Assembly: GCA_037176905.1 (NCBI GenBank)
Contig: JBBBWG010003003.1
Span: forward strand, 41,366-105,365
DNA from: Azolla pinnata
Taxonomy: Eukaryota; Streptophyta; Polypodiopsida; Salviniales; Salviniaceae
Length of the DNA: 64,000 nucleotides
Direction of reading: 5' to 3'
The notes beneath the pieces are model-generated. The model worked only from the letters and a program-made list of their open reading frames with translations. It had not been told where the DNA came from and ran no database searches. Below are positions 43,787-55,412 of this stretch, piece after piece; the stretch's first letter is position 1, and each line of letters opens with the position of its first letter. Both the position numbers and the translations under genes were made by a program.

Positions 43787-45741
43787 GACACTGGTAACAC
43801 GGGTTATGCTGAACAGAGTAGTGGTCTGACACTAATTTTTTACCCAGACTGTTGTATTTTATGTACAGTTGAAAACCTTCACTGTAATTACCTGCAATCT
43901 TTTGATGGACCCTCCAGTATGAAGAGCTTGCTTGATACTAGGAACGGGAAGATTGCAATTCTTTCAATGAACATGTGACAAGTGGGATGTTATGAATTGT
44001 CTCTCCTGTTACAATGTTAGGCATGGATCATATTTGCAAAATCCATGTCAATGGTGAGCGTTGAGTTTAACTGGGGACTCCTGTGAGACACCAGAAAATG
44101 GTTCTTCCGCAAATGGGTTCCCGCCCATAGTAGCATTAAAAACTCGATTGTTAATTCAACAGCCGAGTAATTGCTTATAAAGCAATGGAATATATTCAAT
44201 GTAACATTTAATGCTTACATTGCTTTTGCTGTGGACACAACTGATTATCCTTTCACTGGGATAGAGAACAATTTGAGGTTATGAACCTGGAGGCAGAGTT
44301 GCTTAATGGATGCCTGATCCTGTACAGAACATCATACCAAATTCTTTTGTAATGCACAAATTGTACTGCTAGTGTTATTTGACAACGGTTGATCTTTATA
44401 AAAGGTCGATTCGGGATAAGACTCTTAATGGAAGGGGTCCAAGGCTGGACTCTGTGAAGCTCTGCGTATTTTTTGATGCGTGATCGGATGTGATGTGGAA
44501 GCAAGTTACCTCTTTTTCTGGATGAAGCAATCTGAACCAATCAAAATGCTGGAAGGAAAAGGTAGTGTAATTCGGATAACAATTTTGCTGGACTTTTAAG
44601 ATGATCCAGAATTACTTCAATTGTTAGTACAATTTTGCTGGACTAACAAGATCCTTCGGCGCAGTGAAGATTAACAAAATCCCCGCGTCTGCCTTGGCTC
44701 ATCCTCATGATCTTAGAAATTTTGAAGCTCAAAGAGGGAAGTCAAATGGTGAACGCAGAACATGGAAACAAACTGCAGTTTGGAGGACATGGAAATAGCT
44801 GCAGCATTTGCTTACTTAGGTTACTTGATCTTGCAACCAAACTGAATAAACTGAAACCATCCCAAGCCCAAACACCTGCACTTATTAAGCCTGTTTCAGC
44901 ATGGAGCTACCCGATAATTCCACATATTTCCTCCATGTGTCAATGTTTGCATAAGCATGTGCAAACAGGTATGTACCCGAGTCCAAATAATCATATCTTT
45001 CTTTGGTTCCTCCACCCATACACAATAAGCGACTGAGCATTCCATCCTTCTGTCATGGATTCATACCAAATTGTCAAATCTAATCCATCTGTTACTGATG
45101 ATAAACCATTCGCCATGTGATCAATAATCAAAACTTATCCACCACAGGAGTGAGGAATCGATTGTTACCTAGCAGAGAAGCATAAAATTATGCATGGCAT
45201 GAATTAAGGCGCATCATGCATAAAATACGCATCGCTAAGCCTAACAAGGATTGGCTACTGATGCTTTTTTTGATTCACATGGTTGACGGATACATCACAT
45301 TTCTATTGGTATCTTCTGTCATCTTTGTTTCTAAGGGTGACAAAAGACACCGATGCATTACAGCCATCGGCCATGTGAAGAGAAGAAGCCTACTTAAAAT
45401 GCTATCATGAAAAAAAATCAGATTTTTTTCTTTTTGATTTAGTCAACAGTTGCGTCACTGAAGAAACAACACCATTCAGCTATGATTTCATCAAAGATCT
45501 TAGTTCAGAGACTTCACAAATGCATTTTAGCCATCCCAAGAACCTGTACCTGTACACAGGGATATCATATAAAAGCTTTTAAACATATATACTTTTATCC
45601 CGTTTGGAGGAATCAATCACTGGATCAGTGGAGAATACCAACTGGCAACAACCCGGCAACAAACGAATCCACAATTGTATGTATGACTGAAGCCATCAGC
45701 CAATGAGTAGAGAGAATTAAACCACAATAAATGGCTAGAGC
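43787..45741. other. Convergent 3' flanks of the DYW-like PPR and DCD genes
   Basis: The flanking genes converge, so the 3' UTRs lie here. Short frames (up to 109 codons at 44707) have no family signal. No repeat array was recognised. Confidence 0.55.
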
Positions 45742-47396
45742 CTAAGGTCCAGAAGTTTTGGCTGCTGTTGGTTCTCCTGTGTCTGGTCCATCTTTGCTGT
45801 CTTTAGAACTTCCAACTCCCTTTTCTAGTAGTTTTCTCTGCTTATTCTTCTTCGACTTCTTAAAAGCCTTCATTCCATGATACCGATTACTTGAACGATC
45901 TCCCAACTGAGTATTTTTTGGCATAGCTTTTCCTATGTTCAGCAACGGAGGCTGATTCAACATTTGTGGACGAAACATATGTGATCCTTGCAAGGGATGG
46001 AAAGGCAAAATATGAGATCCACCTAACTCAGGCCTGACACCATATAGAACACCTTGCTGAGGTGGCATGCCAAGATGTTGAGGTGGCATTCCATTCAGCG
46101 GTATCTGATGGTGCACTATAGGAACTGGTAGCAATCCCCTTTCAGTATGATTTGAACTTGAGATATTGTCACCAGGCCTTTTCCCTCTATCATTTACCGA
46201 CTGTTCAGGATTAACCTTTTTGGCTGAATCGGGTAAATTGCTTCCAGGACGATTCATACCACCTGGAAATGATCCAATTTGCAAACCATGTGGTTGCATA
46301 TATGGTTGACCATGATTCAATGCATGGTTTTTCAAAGATGTAGAGAGCAAGTATGTGTTGACTGGCTCTAGACGAACACCATTATATCCTGGATCATTTT
46401 TCAGGTACTTGAATGCCAATTGATCTACTTCATCTATTACGCCCTGGGCTAATACTGATGCAGGATCAGCCTGAACAGCATCAGCAAGAGACTTATTCAA
46501 GCTATTTATAAGAACCTGAGTATCAGGAAACATATTGTTCTCATGTAGATAGGGAGTGTGTGGCAAGCGCAAAGCATCTGAGCTAAAAGCATTGGATCCA
46601 TGTGCTACATTTCTGCTTTCCTGTATGGCCATATCACCCCAATCCGGACCATGCTGAGGTCGGATTTCAGTATACGAAAATAGTTGTATGATTTTGGCCA
46701 CCTGTATATATATACACAAATAAAAACCAAACCTGGCTGTAGCAAAATAGATCTATCCCAATCCCAAGTACAGCCCTCACAAAGAGAAACAAGCATTGGT
46801 ACCTGATTGGGTGAGAGCTCGCAGTCAAACTTGCCTTTCTGGCTAAAATTATCTCTAAGCACATCCCTGGTTTTTTCATCTGCCAAAGGCAGACAATCCT
46901 GTACGAGAGAAAAACGCACCTGCCACAACAATAATAATGTGTTCATATTTCATGAATTACTTAATAATGACCCTCTCTCCTCCTCCTGAAATTGATGGTG
47001 GATGAAAGAAGATTAAAAAATGTTCTCTCGCATTAGCTACAGGAAGCAGAAGTTCCAATTGGTGGCCTGTTTCAGCATAATTCTTTACATAAACTAGCTA
47101 TTCTTTAGGACATAAATACCGCTATGTAGAAAAGAGGTTGGTGCTCTTGTGCCAACAGTTTGACACATTCTACATAGACCTTTATGTAGTGGAAGAGAGT
47201 CGCCTCTAAAAGAGCAACTGTTACAAGTGTCCTATCAAAAGATAATCCATAAAAGCCCTGTGAGCTGCAAAGAGTCTATGATGTGAACAAGAAGATGCCA
47301 GGGGTGCTCAAGAGTGTATTCCTCTGGTAAAGCATCCACATGAACCATCTCAAGATAACTCACATTGATCTCTGCATCAAAGGAAACAGAGAGTGG

Positions 47397-47428
<32 letters not shown>

Positions 47429-48635
47429 TATTAACATCTACTTATGCCAATATGGCAAAGAAAGATATATTAACATCAAAGAGAGAAGAGGAACAGGAGG
47501 AAAGAGAAAAGAAGGAAGAAGAAAGACAGTGGAAATCTATCTTTTCCATGAGAATGAGAGGATGGGTTTTCTCCTCTACACCCACAAAATGCATGTATAC
47601 ACATGTGGAATCAAGAGAGAAGCAAGCTGTCATCCATAAAAGATTGACCGAGGCTTTGAGACATGACCAAGCCCATGAAGGAGATCGAACTCCAGTTCTC
47701 TAAATTTATACAACTTCAAGGAAATAGGTGTACTGCCAGCTCAACAACCAGACACTGACACTTGAACAAATCCATGAGCAACAGAACTGTTGTACAATCC
47801 AGCATATTCCCCTGCTTGCAACAAATTTGATGTGAATCTGTAGTACTCACGTACATCCAATCATGCTTACTGTTGGGACTGATGATTTAAACTTTTTACC
47901 ACAAATCTTCAACAATGAACATTTATGGGAAATTGGATGTGTCACATCTAAATGATAGAGGCAATGGTGAAAAAGAGAACGGAAAAAAGCAACAGTATCA
48001 GAGGAAAATACACAGACCTGGGCAGCATATGCCCCTTTGGAGTCTTGAAAAGCCTCAGGAACAAGATCCAATCCACCGCGTGAGGCAGCCTCAAACACAC
48101 CATATAGTTCCTTTGTCTCAACATTAAACAAGAACAGCTTTGTTCTGGGTATGACTCGTTCCACGATTTCTATCTGAGCTACAGGAAGACCCAGAACACG
48201 AAAATGGAAGCAGTCCCTCATCGTTGCTGAATTACAGAGGAAAACCAATCCTGCAGGCCCAGAGGATTCCTCTCTGATAAAACCTTGCCGAGCAGCTTCA
48301 TGGAATTGATACTCATCCTCAAACCTTTGATGACGATGATGTTGTTCAGCATCAAAGCTTCTCCTTGTTTTCGGTGAGCCCATGTCTCCTCTTCTTCCTG
48401 GTCTCGGAGGAGACTCAAAACCTCTTCTGTGTGTATAATTAGGTGATCCAATATGATTCCTTGATGGTGATGATTCCCATTTCCCTCTCTTTGATCTCTC
48501 AGGAGAGCTCATGTCCCTCCGACGGAAAGGTTCTCTCAGAAGAGGAGACCCTCTACCTCCGAAACGTCTTCTACCACCAGGGGGGCCTCCTCTTTCCCAT
48601 GCCCGAGATGGTTTGGAATACATTCTCGAAGACAT
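45742..48635 (-). CDS. DCD (Development and Cell Death) domain protein with RG-rich N-terminus
   Basis: Three exons, 48018..48635, 46803..46919 and 45742..46701, join in phase 0 to give 564 residues. Residues 1-120 are Arg/Gly/Ser-rich with repeated SP sites (ERGGPPGGRRRFGGRG), like RNA-binding or nuclear-body proteins. The DCD domain spans about 128-250. It opens with GLVFLCNSATMRDCF and contains VLGLP, LFLFNVETKELYGVFEAAS, the first splice, VRFSLVQDCLPL and DNFSQKGKFDCELSPNQ. The rest is Pro/Gln/Met-rich with PPQHLGMPPQQG and ends in a Lys-rich stretch (FKKSKKNKQRKLLEKG), a likely nuclear localisation signal. DCD proteins are plant-specific and respond to stress and cell-death cues, but the molecular role of this subtype is unknown. 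The ATG at 48635 follows a stop-bearing leader, so the start is well placed. Confidence 0.92.
47395..47430. repeat. (GAAA)n microsatellite in DCD intron 1
   Basis: About seven AAAG units, followed by a duplicated AAAGATATATTAACATC block (near 47423 and 47461). It lies in the 1.1-kb intron between DCD exons 1 and 2. Confidence 0.8.
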
Positions 48636-50952
48636 GCTTTTTCAAAAGTTCTCACAGATATATTATCACTAAAATTCCTGTACAGCCAAACATTAATATC
48701 AGACAAGAAACAGCGCAGGCTTGCTGAACAACTCGTTGTGGAAACCTGGTAGTAACTGTGTAAAATCTTATAGTACGGTTATGTATTGAGTTGAATATTG
48801 CCACTTGTAGTAGTATTAAGCAGTTCAAGTGGCAAAGTAACAAGTTTTCCCGACAATGTTAGAATTCAGGTTACTTTTCCAGCCTAAGAAAGCCATGATC
48901 CCGAATGTTGACAGTACCACGTTTTGTTCAATTATTCAGACCAAGACATAGTTTTGGAAGCAAAAGATAATCTCAATCAAATCCATATAGGCTTGCCAGA
49001 TCTTCATTCTGGGGAATCTAGTCGTAACTGTGTAAGACGTGAATAACGCAGGCTGCTTGACTGTTATATTCGGTTGGATAGCCACGTTATAGCATTACTA
49101 AGCAAATTTGAGTAAATGGCCAAGTTCCCCAGGAATAAGATGGGAATCAGGACTTTTTCCTGCATAAGCAACCGTGATCCAAAATGTCGTAAAGGTTGTA
49201 TTGATCCAGTCATAAAACCTTCACTTAGTGATTCTTTTTTAATAAGCTAGGCTCAAATCAGCTCGAGAATTAAAGCTGCCATGACAATCTATTATTTTAT
49301 TACTCCAAAGAGAGGTGGGTCATGTGATACTGCAATCAACCTATACAAAGTATGTTGATCAGGTCACGTTCTCACGATGATATTATCTTGATCACGTAAT
49401 ATTCTCACAAATGCTACAATTTCCTGTTCTAATAGCATCCAACCATGAACCAGAAGATCTTATGCTGAGGTGACATTGCACAGTAAAAGAGTTGGAGCCC
49501 AATGAAGAACAAGTAATAAAAACCATGTAACAAAAATTATGAAAAAGATTAAATAGAGTGTACACCAGATACATATTCATATATAGACTTCTGTTCCATA
49601 CTCTGAAAATGGAATCCGCTTCATATATTTATGCAGGGCCTATTGATGATGTTAACCTTCACATTAAGGCAACGTACTGATCATTCTAGTTCGGACGGAG
49701 ACAGAAAAAAAAACCTAGGAACGCTAAAGCAAACATAAATTCTCCAAATACTTCTAATTCAATAAACTTGTCATACTGCTGTTACAGACACGCACGACCT
49801 GTGTTCTGTAATCAGAAACTCATGAATGCACTGCAAACGTATACCCTAATCCAGTAAAAGAGTGATGAATGGATAAAGGATCTATCATAAATCAGAGGAA
49901 AACGAAGCTTACTTCCACTTGGCAAATCATTTATCATAGCAAAATACATTTCCCCCTTTTGCATCTGATGATGTACAGTTAACAAGATCGTTATACAGTT
50001 CAAATGGAAGGAATGAAAACGAAATTCTGCAGCGAAGTGGTTCTTTCTGACTCAATGCCATTTCTGAATCGTCATAAACCACAAAAAACTATAAAGAATA
50101 ACGTGTTTGGGAATATACTCTGACACGTTACAGTAACAGCAAAGTGCAAAGATTTGTATAGATTTATTCTATACTAAATCCTGATCGAATAAAAGATTCA
50201 TATGGAGCATATAATTCTCCATCGATTTGCTGCAAACAGAACAGAAGCCATTGCCGAGATAAAAAAGAGCATATATACTTTGTGACCATGAATACCAACA
50301 ATGTTAAAACAATCTGAAGAATTAGTTTTTTAAGCTCTACAAGCTGTCCTTTTTTCATCGAAAGAAAACAACCAGCAGAAAATGCTTGTCAAGGCCATGG
50401 CAAGGACAGACATAAAAACTGTGTTTTTTTGCACCGCATTGATGTCTCTATTTCGAGAAACGTCGAACAGGAACAGACAAAATAAAAGATCAAAGAACGC
50501 ATATCAATGAAGCCGTCTTTCTGTGTGTCCAACCCTATGGAACGACTTCTCCGAGTATCGACGCAAAGTGCGTGAATTGGTAAATGCTTGGTAACATGAA
50601 GGACCTACGAATAGGTCAACGAGCCACGACAACGCAAATGCTTATCAGCATGAAGGAGACTGCGAATAGGTCAACAAGCAGCGAAAACGGCACAGGAATC
50701 TAAGCCCTAGAGCAAGCAAACGGCGGGAAGAAGATCAGCGATCGGAAAGAGAACTTGTCCTAAAGGAACAAAAACAAGAAGAGGACGACGGTGCTGGTGC
50801 TGCAGATTGATTCCGAGTGAGCGAAAGGGACGGGAGGGACATACCTGAGGAGAGGTCGAGCTTGCTTCAGCCAAAAGATCTGCAGCGAAACGACGACGAG
50901 GACGATGAAGAAGAAGAAGCAGAAGCAGAAGCAGCAGACTTTGTTCTATCAT
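48636..50952 (-). other. Probable DCD gene 5' UTR: leader exon near 50845-50950 and a ~2.2-kb intron
   Basis: On the minus strand a short GC-rich exon-like segment ends CCTCAG/GTATGTCC near 50845. An acceptor, CTGTACAG, lies about 50 bases upstream of the DCD start codon. Nothing else coding was recognised between them. The segment encodes [15 protein letters not shown] in one frame, but this frame comes from a GCT/TTC repeat and is not called. Confidence 0.45.
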
Positions 50953-51547
50953 AAGCTAACTAACCATGGTTACTATTTAACCATGGTTACTATTTAACCA
51001 CAGTTGTTCTTTTCTCAGCTAGCCATGGTTACTATTTAACCACAGTTATTCTTTTCCTCTTTGTTCTTCTATTACAAGCTAACTATATTTACTTATTTAA
51101 CCACAGTTATTCTTTTCTTCTTCTTCTTCTTCTTCTTCTTCTATTATCAGCTAACCATAGTTACTTATTTAACCACAGTTATTCTGTTGTTCTTCTTCTT
51201 CTTCTATTATCAGCTAACCATGGTTACCATTTAACCACAGTAATTCTTTTCTTCTTCTTCTTCTTCTTCTTCTTCTTCTGTTATCAGCTAACCATGGTTA
51301 CTATTTAACCACAGTTATTCTTTTCTTCTTCTTCTTCTTCTTCTCCTTCTGTTATCAGCTAACCATGGTTACTATTTAACCACAGTTATTCTTTTCTTCT
51401 TCTTCTTCTTCTTCTTCTTCTATTATCAGCTAACCATAGTTACTTACTTTAACCACAGTTATTCTGTTCTTCTTCTTCTTCTTCTTCTTCTTCTTCTTCT
51501 ATAATCAGCTAACCATGGTTACTATTTAACCACAGTTATTCTCTTCT

Positions 51548-51582
<35 letters not shown>

Positions 51583-51930
51583 TTCTATTATCAGCTAACC
51601 ATGGTTACTGTTTAACCACAGTTATTCTTTTCTTCTTCTTCTTCTATTATCAGCTAACCATAGTTACTTCTATTATCAGCTATCCATGGTTACTATTTAA
51701 CCACAGTTATTCTTTTCTTCTTCTTCTATTATCAGCTAACCATGGTTACTATTTAACCACAGTTATTCTTTTCTTCTTCTTCTTCTTCTTCTATTATCAG
51801 CTAACCATGGTTACTATTTAACCACAGTTATTCTGTTCTTCTTCTTCTTCTTCTTCTATTATCAGCTAACCACGGTTAGTATTTAACCACATTTATTCTA
51901 TTCTGCTTCTTCTGGCATAAGCTAATCCTT
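50945..51930. repeat. Minisatellite with a palindromic core and variable (CTT)n spacers, about 15 units
   Basis: Each unit is ATCAGC, then TAACCATGGTTA (a perfect 12-base palindrome), then CTATTTAACCACAGTTATTC, then 2 to 10 CTT triplets. Unit length varies from about 55 to 90 bp through the CTT tract. Some units carry TAACCATAGTTA, which breaks the palindrome. The array abuts the probable DCD leader exon. Confidence 0.92.
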
Positions 51931-54540
51931 GTTCTTCTTTGCTGGGTTAAAACTAAACTATGGTTAATGTATCCATAAATAACTTGAGACAAAAAAAAAC
52001 AAAAAAAAACTTTGAGTTTCAACTAACCTTGAAGAAATCAAGTGATTTGAGCTGACACGGAAACTACTTTCCAAGACTCGATCGCGTTTTCTCAAGCAGT
52101 GAAATGCTAACGATCCGATTTCTCGAAACGTTCAACGAACATTGCCGCAAGCCTCGGTATGTCTCTGATACTGTGCGAGATTCTGGTACCAATCGATCCT
52201 TTGAAAAGATTGTGGTCAGAATTCGCTCTCCCTTCTTAATACGGAAAAGATCAACCCTCCACGGAGGAGAAGAAATGATGAGATGATTGAAGAAACGAAT
52301 GAGATCGAGAGCAAAGATGAGAATTAAGAGATCATAGCCAAGATAACGGAAAATCAGCTTGAGAAGATAAAAAAACCAAGAAATGATACGCAAGGATGTA
52401 ACTAAGAGATAATATCATCGAAATATTTCTTTCCCACAAGCCGCTTGATCATGTCTGATTGCCCTCTAAATGTGAACTCTCCACTCTCGATGATGCGTCA
52501 TTGCATCTGATCCAATAACACCTCCACAATCTTCAATACTAACTCTTTGCATTTTGTCCGCGGCATTTGAAATCTACCGTTCAGAAGTCTAATTTCATAA
52601 TATTAGTCTCATAAGTATAAAATAAGCCTGATTTCTAAATCAGACAAGAAGTTAATCTTCCCATAATAGAGTTTTCTCTAGCTACCCAAAGCGTTCTTGA
52701 GAGCATTTTGTACACCTAGCCTTCCAAATGTACCCTTGATACATAAAATTATTCATCGACAAGGAACAATATGTTTATGTGCTCTACATACGCCCTTGAT
52801 ATAAGTGTCACAGTATTACGAATATATAATCATTGAAACATAACAATCTTCATTACTTGCTTACAATCGCATGAAAGTTCTCGAAAACTATGTCATAATA
52901 TAACTAGTTAGAGATGAGGTTGTAAGATGGCAACAAAATAGCTTAACCAGATATCAAAAGAATCCCATAGATTTTGCTCATGCATGGATCAATCTATCAA
53001 TGTTTTAGCCTACCATCATGTTTTTGAACATCAAAGAACCTAAGTTCAACTATCTGCCAAACATATATAGAACACAATGTAGCAAATGCACTTGGACCTC
53101 GCAGCGGAAGCGATTAACTTGCAATTCAACATGGAAATTTAATGATCCGATCATTGTATTTAGAGTTTGATCTGCGTAATAAAAGCCTTAGGGAAAAAAA
53201 AAACCCCAGAAAAATTACATGTGCCATATTTAACCTAGAAGATAACATGATTAGCCACAGGCAGACATCCATCCAAAGGACAAATTTGCGAAGCACCAAA
53301 ATACAATCCTTTTGTAATTGTAAGGAGTAAAAGGATCAATTTATAACAGAGCTTTTAAACCCAATCGAGATAAGTCACCCTCAAAATCCATTGAAATTGC
53401 GGATGGAGATACTCTAATAGCTGAAAGCTAGGATCCGGCCTCTCTATCGATGAAAGCATGATGTCTTGGGTTCAATTCCCATGACGCCAAGAGTTTGGCC
53501 ACCAGGTGTAAAACAAAGCCTTGCTTCTTTGTCTGGCGACCGAAGCGAAAGTACTGCGAGAAGCTATTGGGAGTAAACAGTAAGTAAGACGGGGAAACAG
53601 GACCCGAATCGGAATCAGGGAAAGCCGTGTTTCAAGGGTGGAAAAAGGAGCATCAAAGGAGAAACACATCAATCAGTCAGTCAGTCAATCAATCAATCAA
53701 TCGAGAGTTTGTTCTCAAAACTACAGGCAAGCGTATCGATTTCTTCACATTGTTGTTGTTGTTGTTGTGGTGGTGGTGTTTGTTGTTGTTAAAACATGGA
53801 ATTGTTCTAATCAGAACAGCCCCTAGTCACGAAGTTGAGTAGTATATGCTATGGAAGTTGGTAAAAGTGCATTCAATCTTGATCAATGTGTACGTGGGCG
53901 GAATAGTAGTAATCTTCCCAAGGCAGAAAACTTTAGCGCCAGATTCGATCCGATCTAACCGCCCACAGAGTATCGATTGCCATCATATGCATACAATGTT
54001 GCTACATATGTAGCATATTGTATTTGATAAAATACATACGTATGCTATGTATTTTAAAAGTATTTGATAAAAATTTGATAAGCATTTAAAATACGTATAT
54101 TAACATACGACGGTTAAATATGGGTTAAATACGTTAAAGCAAGTTAAATAGTTATGCAAATCCACAATAAATTAAATGTGCATATCACGAAAGTTTCTCA
54201 TATTCCATTCCTTGGCACAAGTAAACTGTCTAACGTCTTAAGTCTTTAAAAGTAAAACAATTATACAAATCCACAATCAATTAGAATGCGCATATCACGA
54301 AAGTTTCTCCTATTTCATTTCTTGGCATAAGCAAATTGTATAAATTCTTACATTGTAGAAACTCGAATTTCAAGTTCAGGCCGATAAAACGAGCAAATAT
54401 TTACGAAATAGCACCTCCAGTACAAATTATTTTTGGATACTTAACAAAATTTGGTTTTAAAAACATGATGGTTTCAAATACGTGCAAGACGCGTATGAGT
54501 ATTTTGAAACGTATTTTATTCGTATGATAAGCGTTTTTTA
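51931..54540. other. Gene-poor interval with dispersed repeat copies
   Basis: No gene was recognised. A minus-strand frame at 52064-52393 shows no domain. A (GTT)n/(GTG)n tract is at 53752-53790. From 53985 to 54390 there are two tandem degenerate copies of the block seen at 37840-38110 (CATATCACGAAAGTTTCTC at 54183 and 54291, and CATTYCTTGGCAYAAGYAAA). Around 53430-53490, TTGGGTTCAATTCCC looks like a tRNA T-arm and hints at a SINE. Confidence 0.5.
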
Positions 54541-54544
54541 ACAG

Positions 54545-54745
54545 CATAGAATACATACGTACATACATACATACATACATGGGCACTAGTGATGTGATAC
54601 TAGCCCTCTGGGGAAACCGACGGAAACCATGTGGAGCTCTCGAGCTCTCTCATGCTCATGCAAGTTACATAGGGTTTAGGGTTTAGGGTTTAGGGTTTAG
54701 GGTTTAGGGTTGGTCAAAGTCAGCTCGATTTCAGGCACCAACATA
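54545..54745. repeat. Copy A of a duplicated block: TACA tract, unique core, telomeric tract
   Basis: (CATA)n is followed by GGGCACTAGTGATGTGATAC, then GGAGCTCTCGAGCTCTCTC, then GCATGAG-type sequence. Six TTTAGGG units follow (54671-54712), then GTCAGCTCGATTTCAGGCACC. The same order of blocks occurs at 55245-55412. Confidence 0.88.
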
Positions 54746-55059
54746 TATACATACACACATACACACATGCATACATACATATGTACATAGATTGTAACAT
54801 TCACGTACTTTTGGTTTTGCAAACACGAATGTAAGTTTGCTAACGCTTGCAAATATTATGAGGGAGTGTTGTGCGGGTTTGTTTTTTTCCTTTCTGTTAC
54901 GAAAACGGATTTATGATTTTAAAAACTCGAGAAACTGTATTAAATTTTCCATTCTCCTGAGTTGGAAACTTACGTTCTTTCGGGTGATTTGTCGATCTCG
55001 AATGCTCGAAATCATTCTCGATTGTGTTTGCCGCTTGCACAAAGCATGGTTCATTCTAA

Positions 55060-55262
55060 ACACACACATATACATGCATGCATGCATACACACATGCACA
55101 CATGCATACATACATACAAACATACACACATACATACATACATACATACACACAAACACATACATACATACATACATACATACATGCACACACACATACA
55201 TGCATACACACAAATACATACATACATACATACACACATACATACATACACACACACATACA
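55060..55262. repeat. (TACA)n / CATACATGCA simple-repeat tract
   Basis: About 200 bp of TACATACA with CACA interruptions. Long His/Thr and Cys/Met/Val frames across it on both strands are artefacts. Confidence 0.93.
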
Positions 55263-55412
55263 TGGGCACTGGTGATGCGATACAGCAGAAACCATAATGG
55301 AGCTATCGAGCTCTCTCGTGCGCATGCAAGTCGCATCTAGGGTTTTTTTAGGGTTTTTAGAGTTTAGGGTTTAGGGTTTAGGGATTGTCGGAGGCAGATT
55401 GATTTCAGACAC
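55245..55412. repeat. Copy B of the duplicated TACA-core-telomere block
   Basis: It repeats the order of copy A: CACATACATGGGCACTGGTG, GAGCTATCGAGCTCTCTCGT, a degenerate TTTAGGG tract (55331-55384), then GGCAGATTGATTTCAGACACC. It is in the same orientation, about 690 bp downstream of copy A. Confidence 0.88.

Noticed and set aside
52064-52393. 109-codon minus-strand frame
   Set aside because: Hydrophobic then basic, no recognised motif; the region shares short words with 37.4-37.6 kb and looks like repeat debris.
54911-55340. Long overlapping frames on both strands (His/Thr-rich and Cys/Met/Val-rich)
   Set aside because: They are translations of the (TACA)n tract; a stop-free 4-base repeat is open in several frames.
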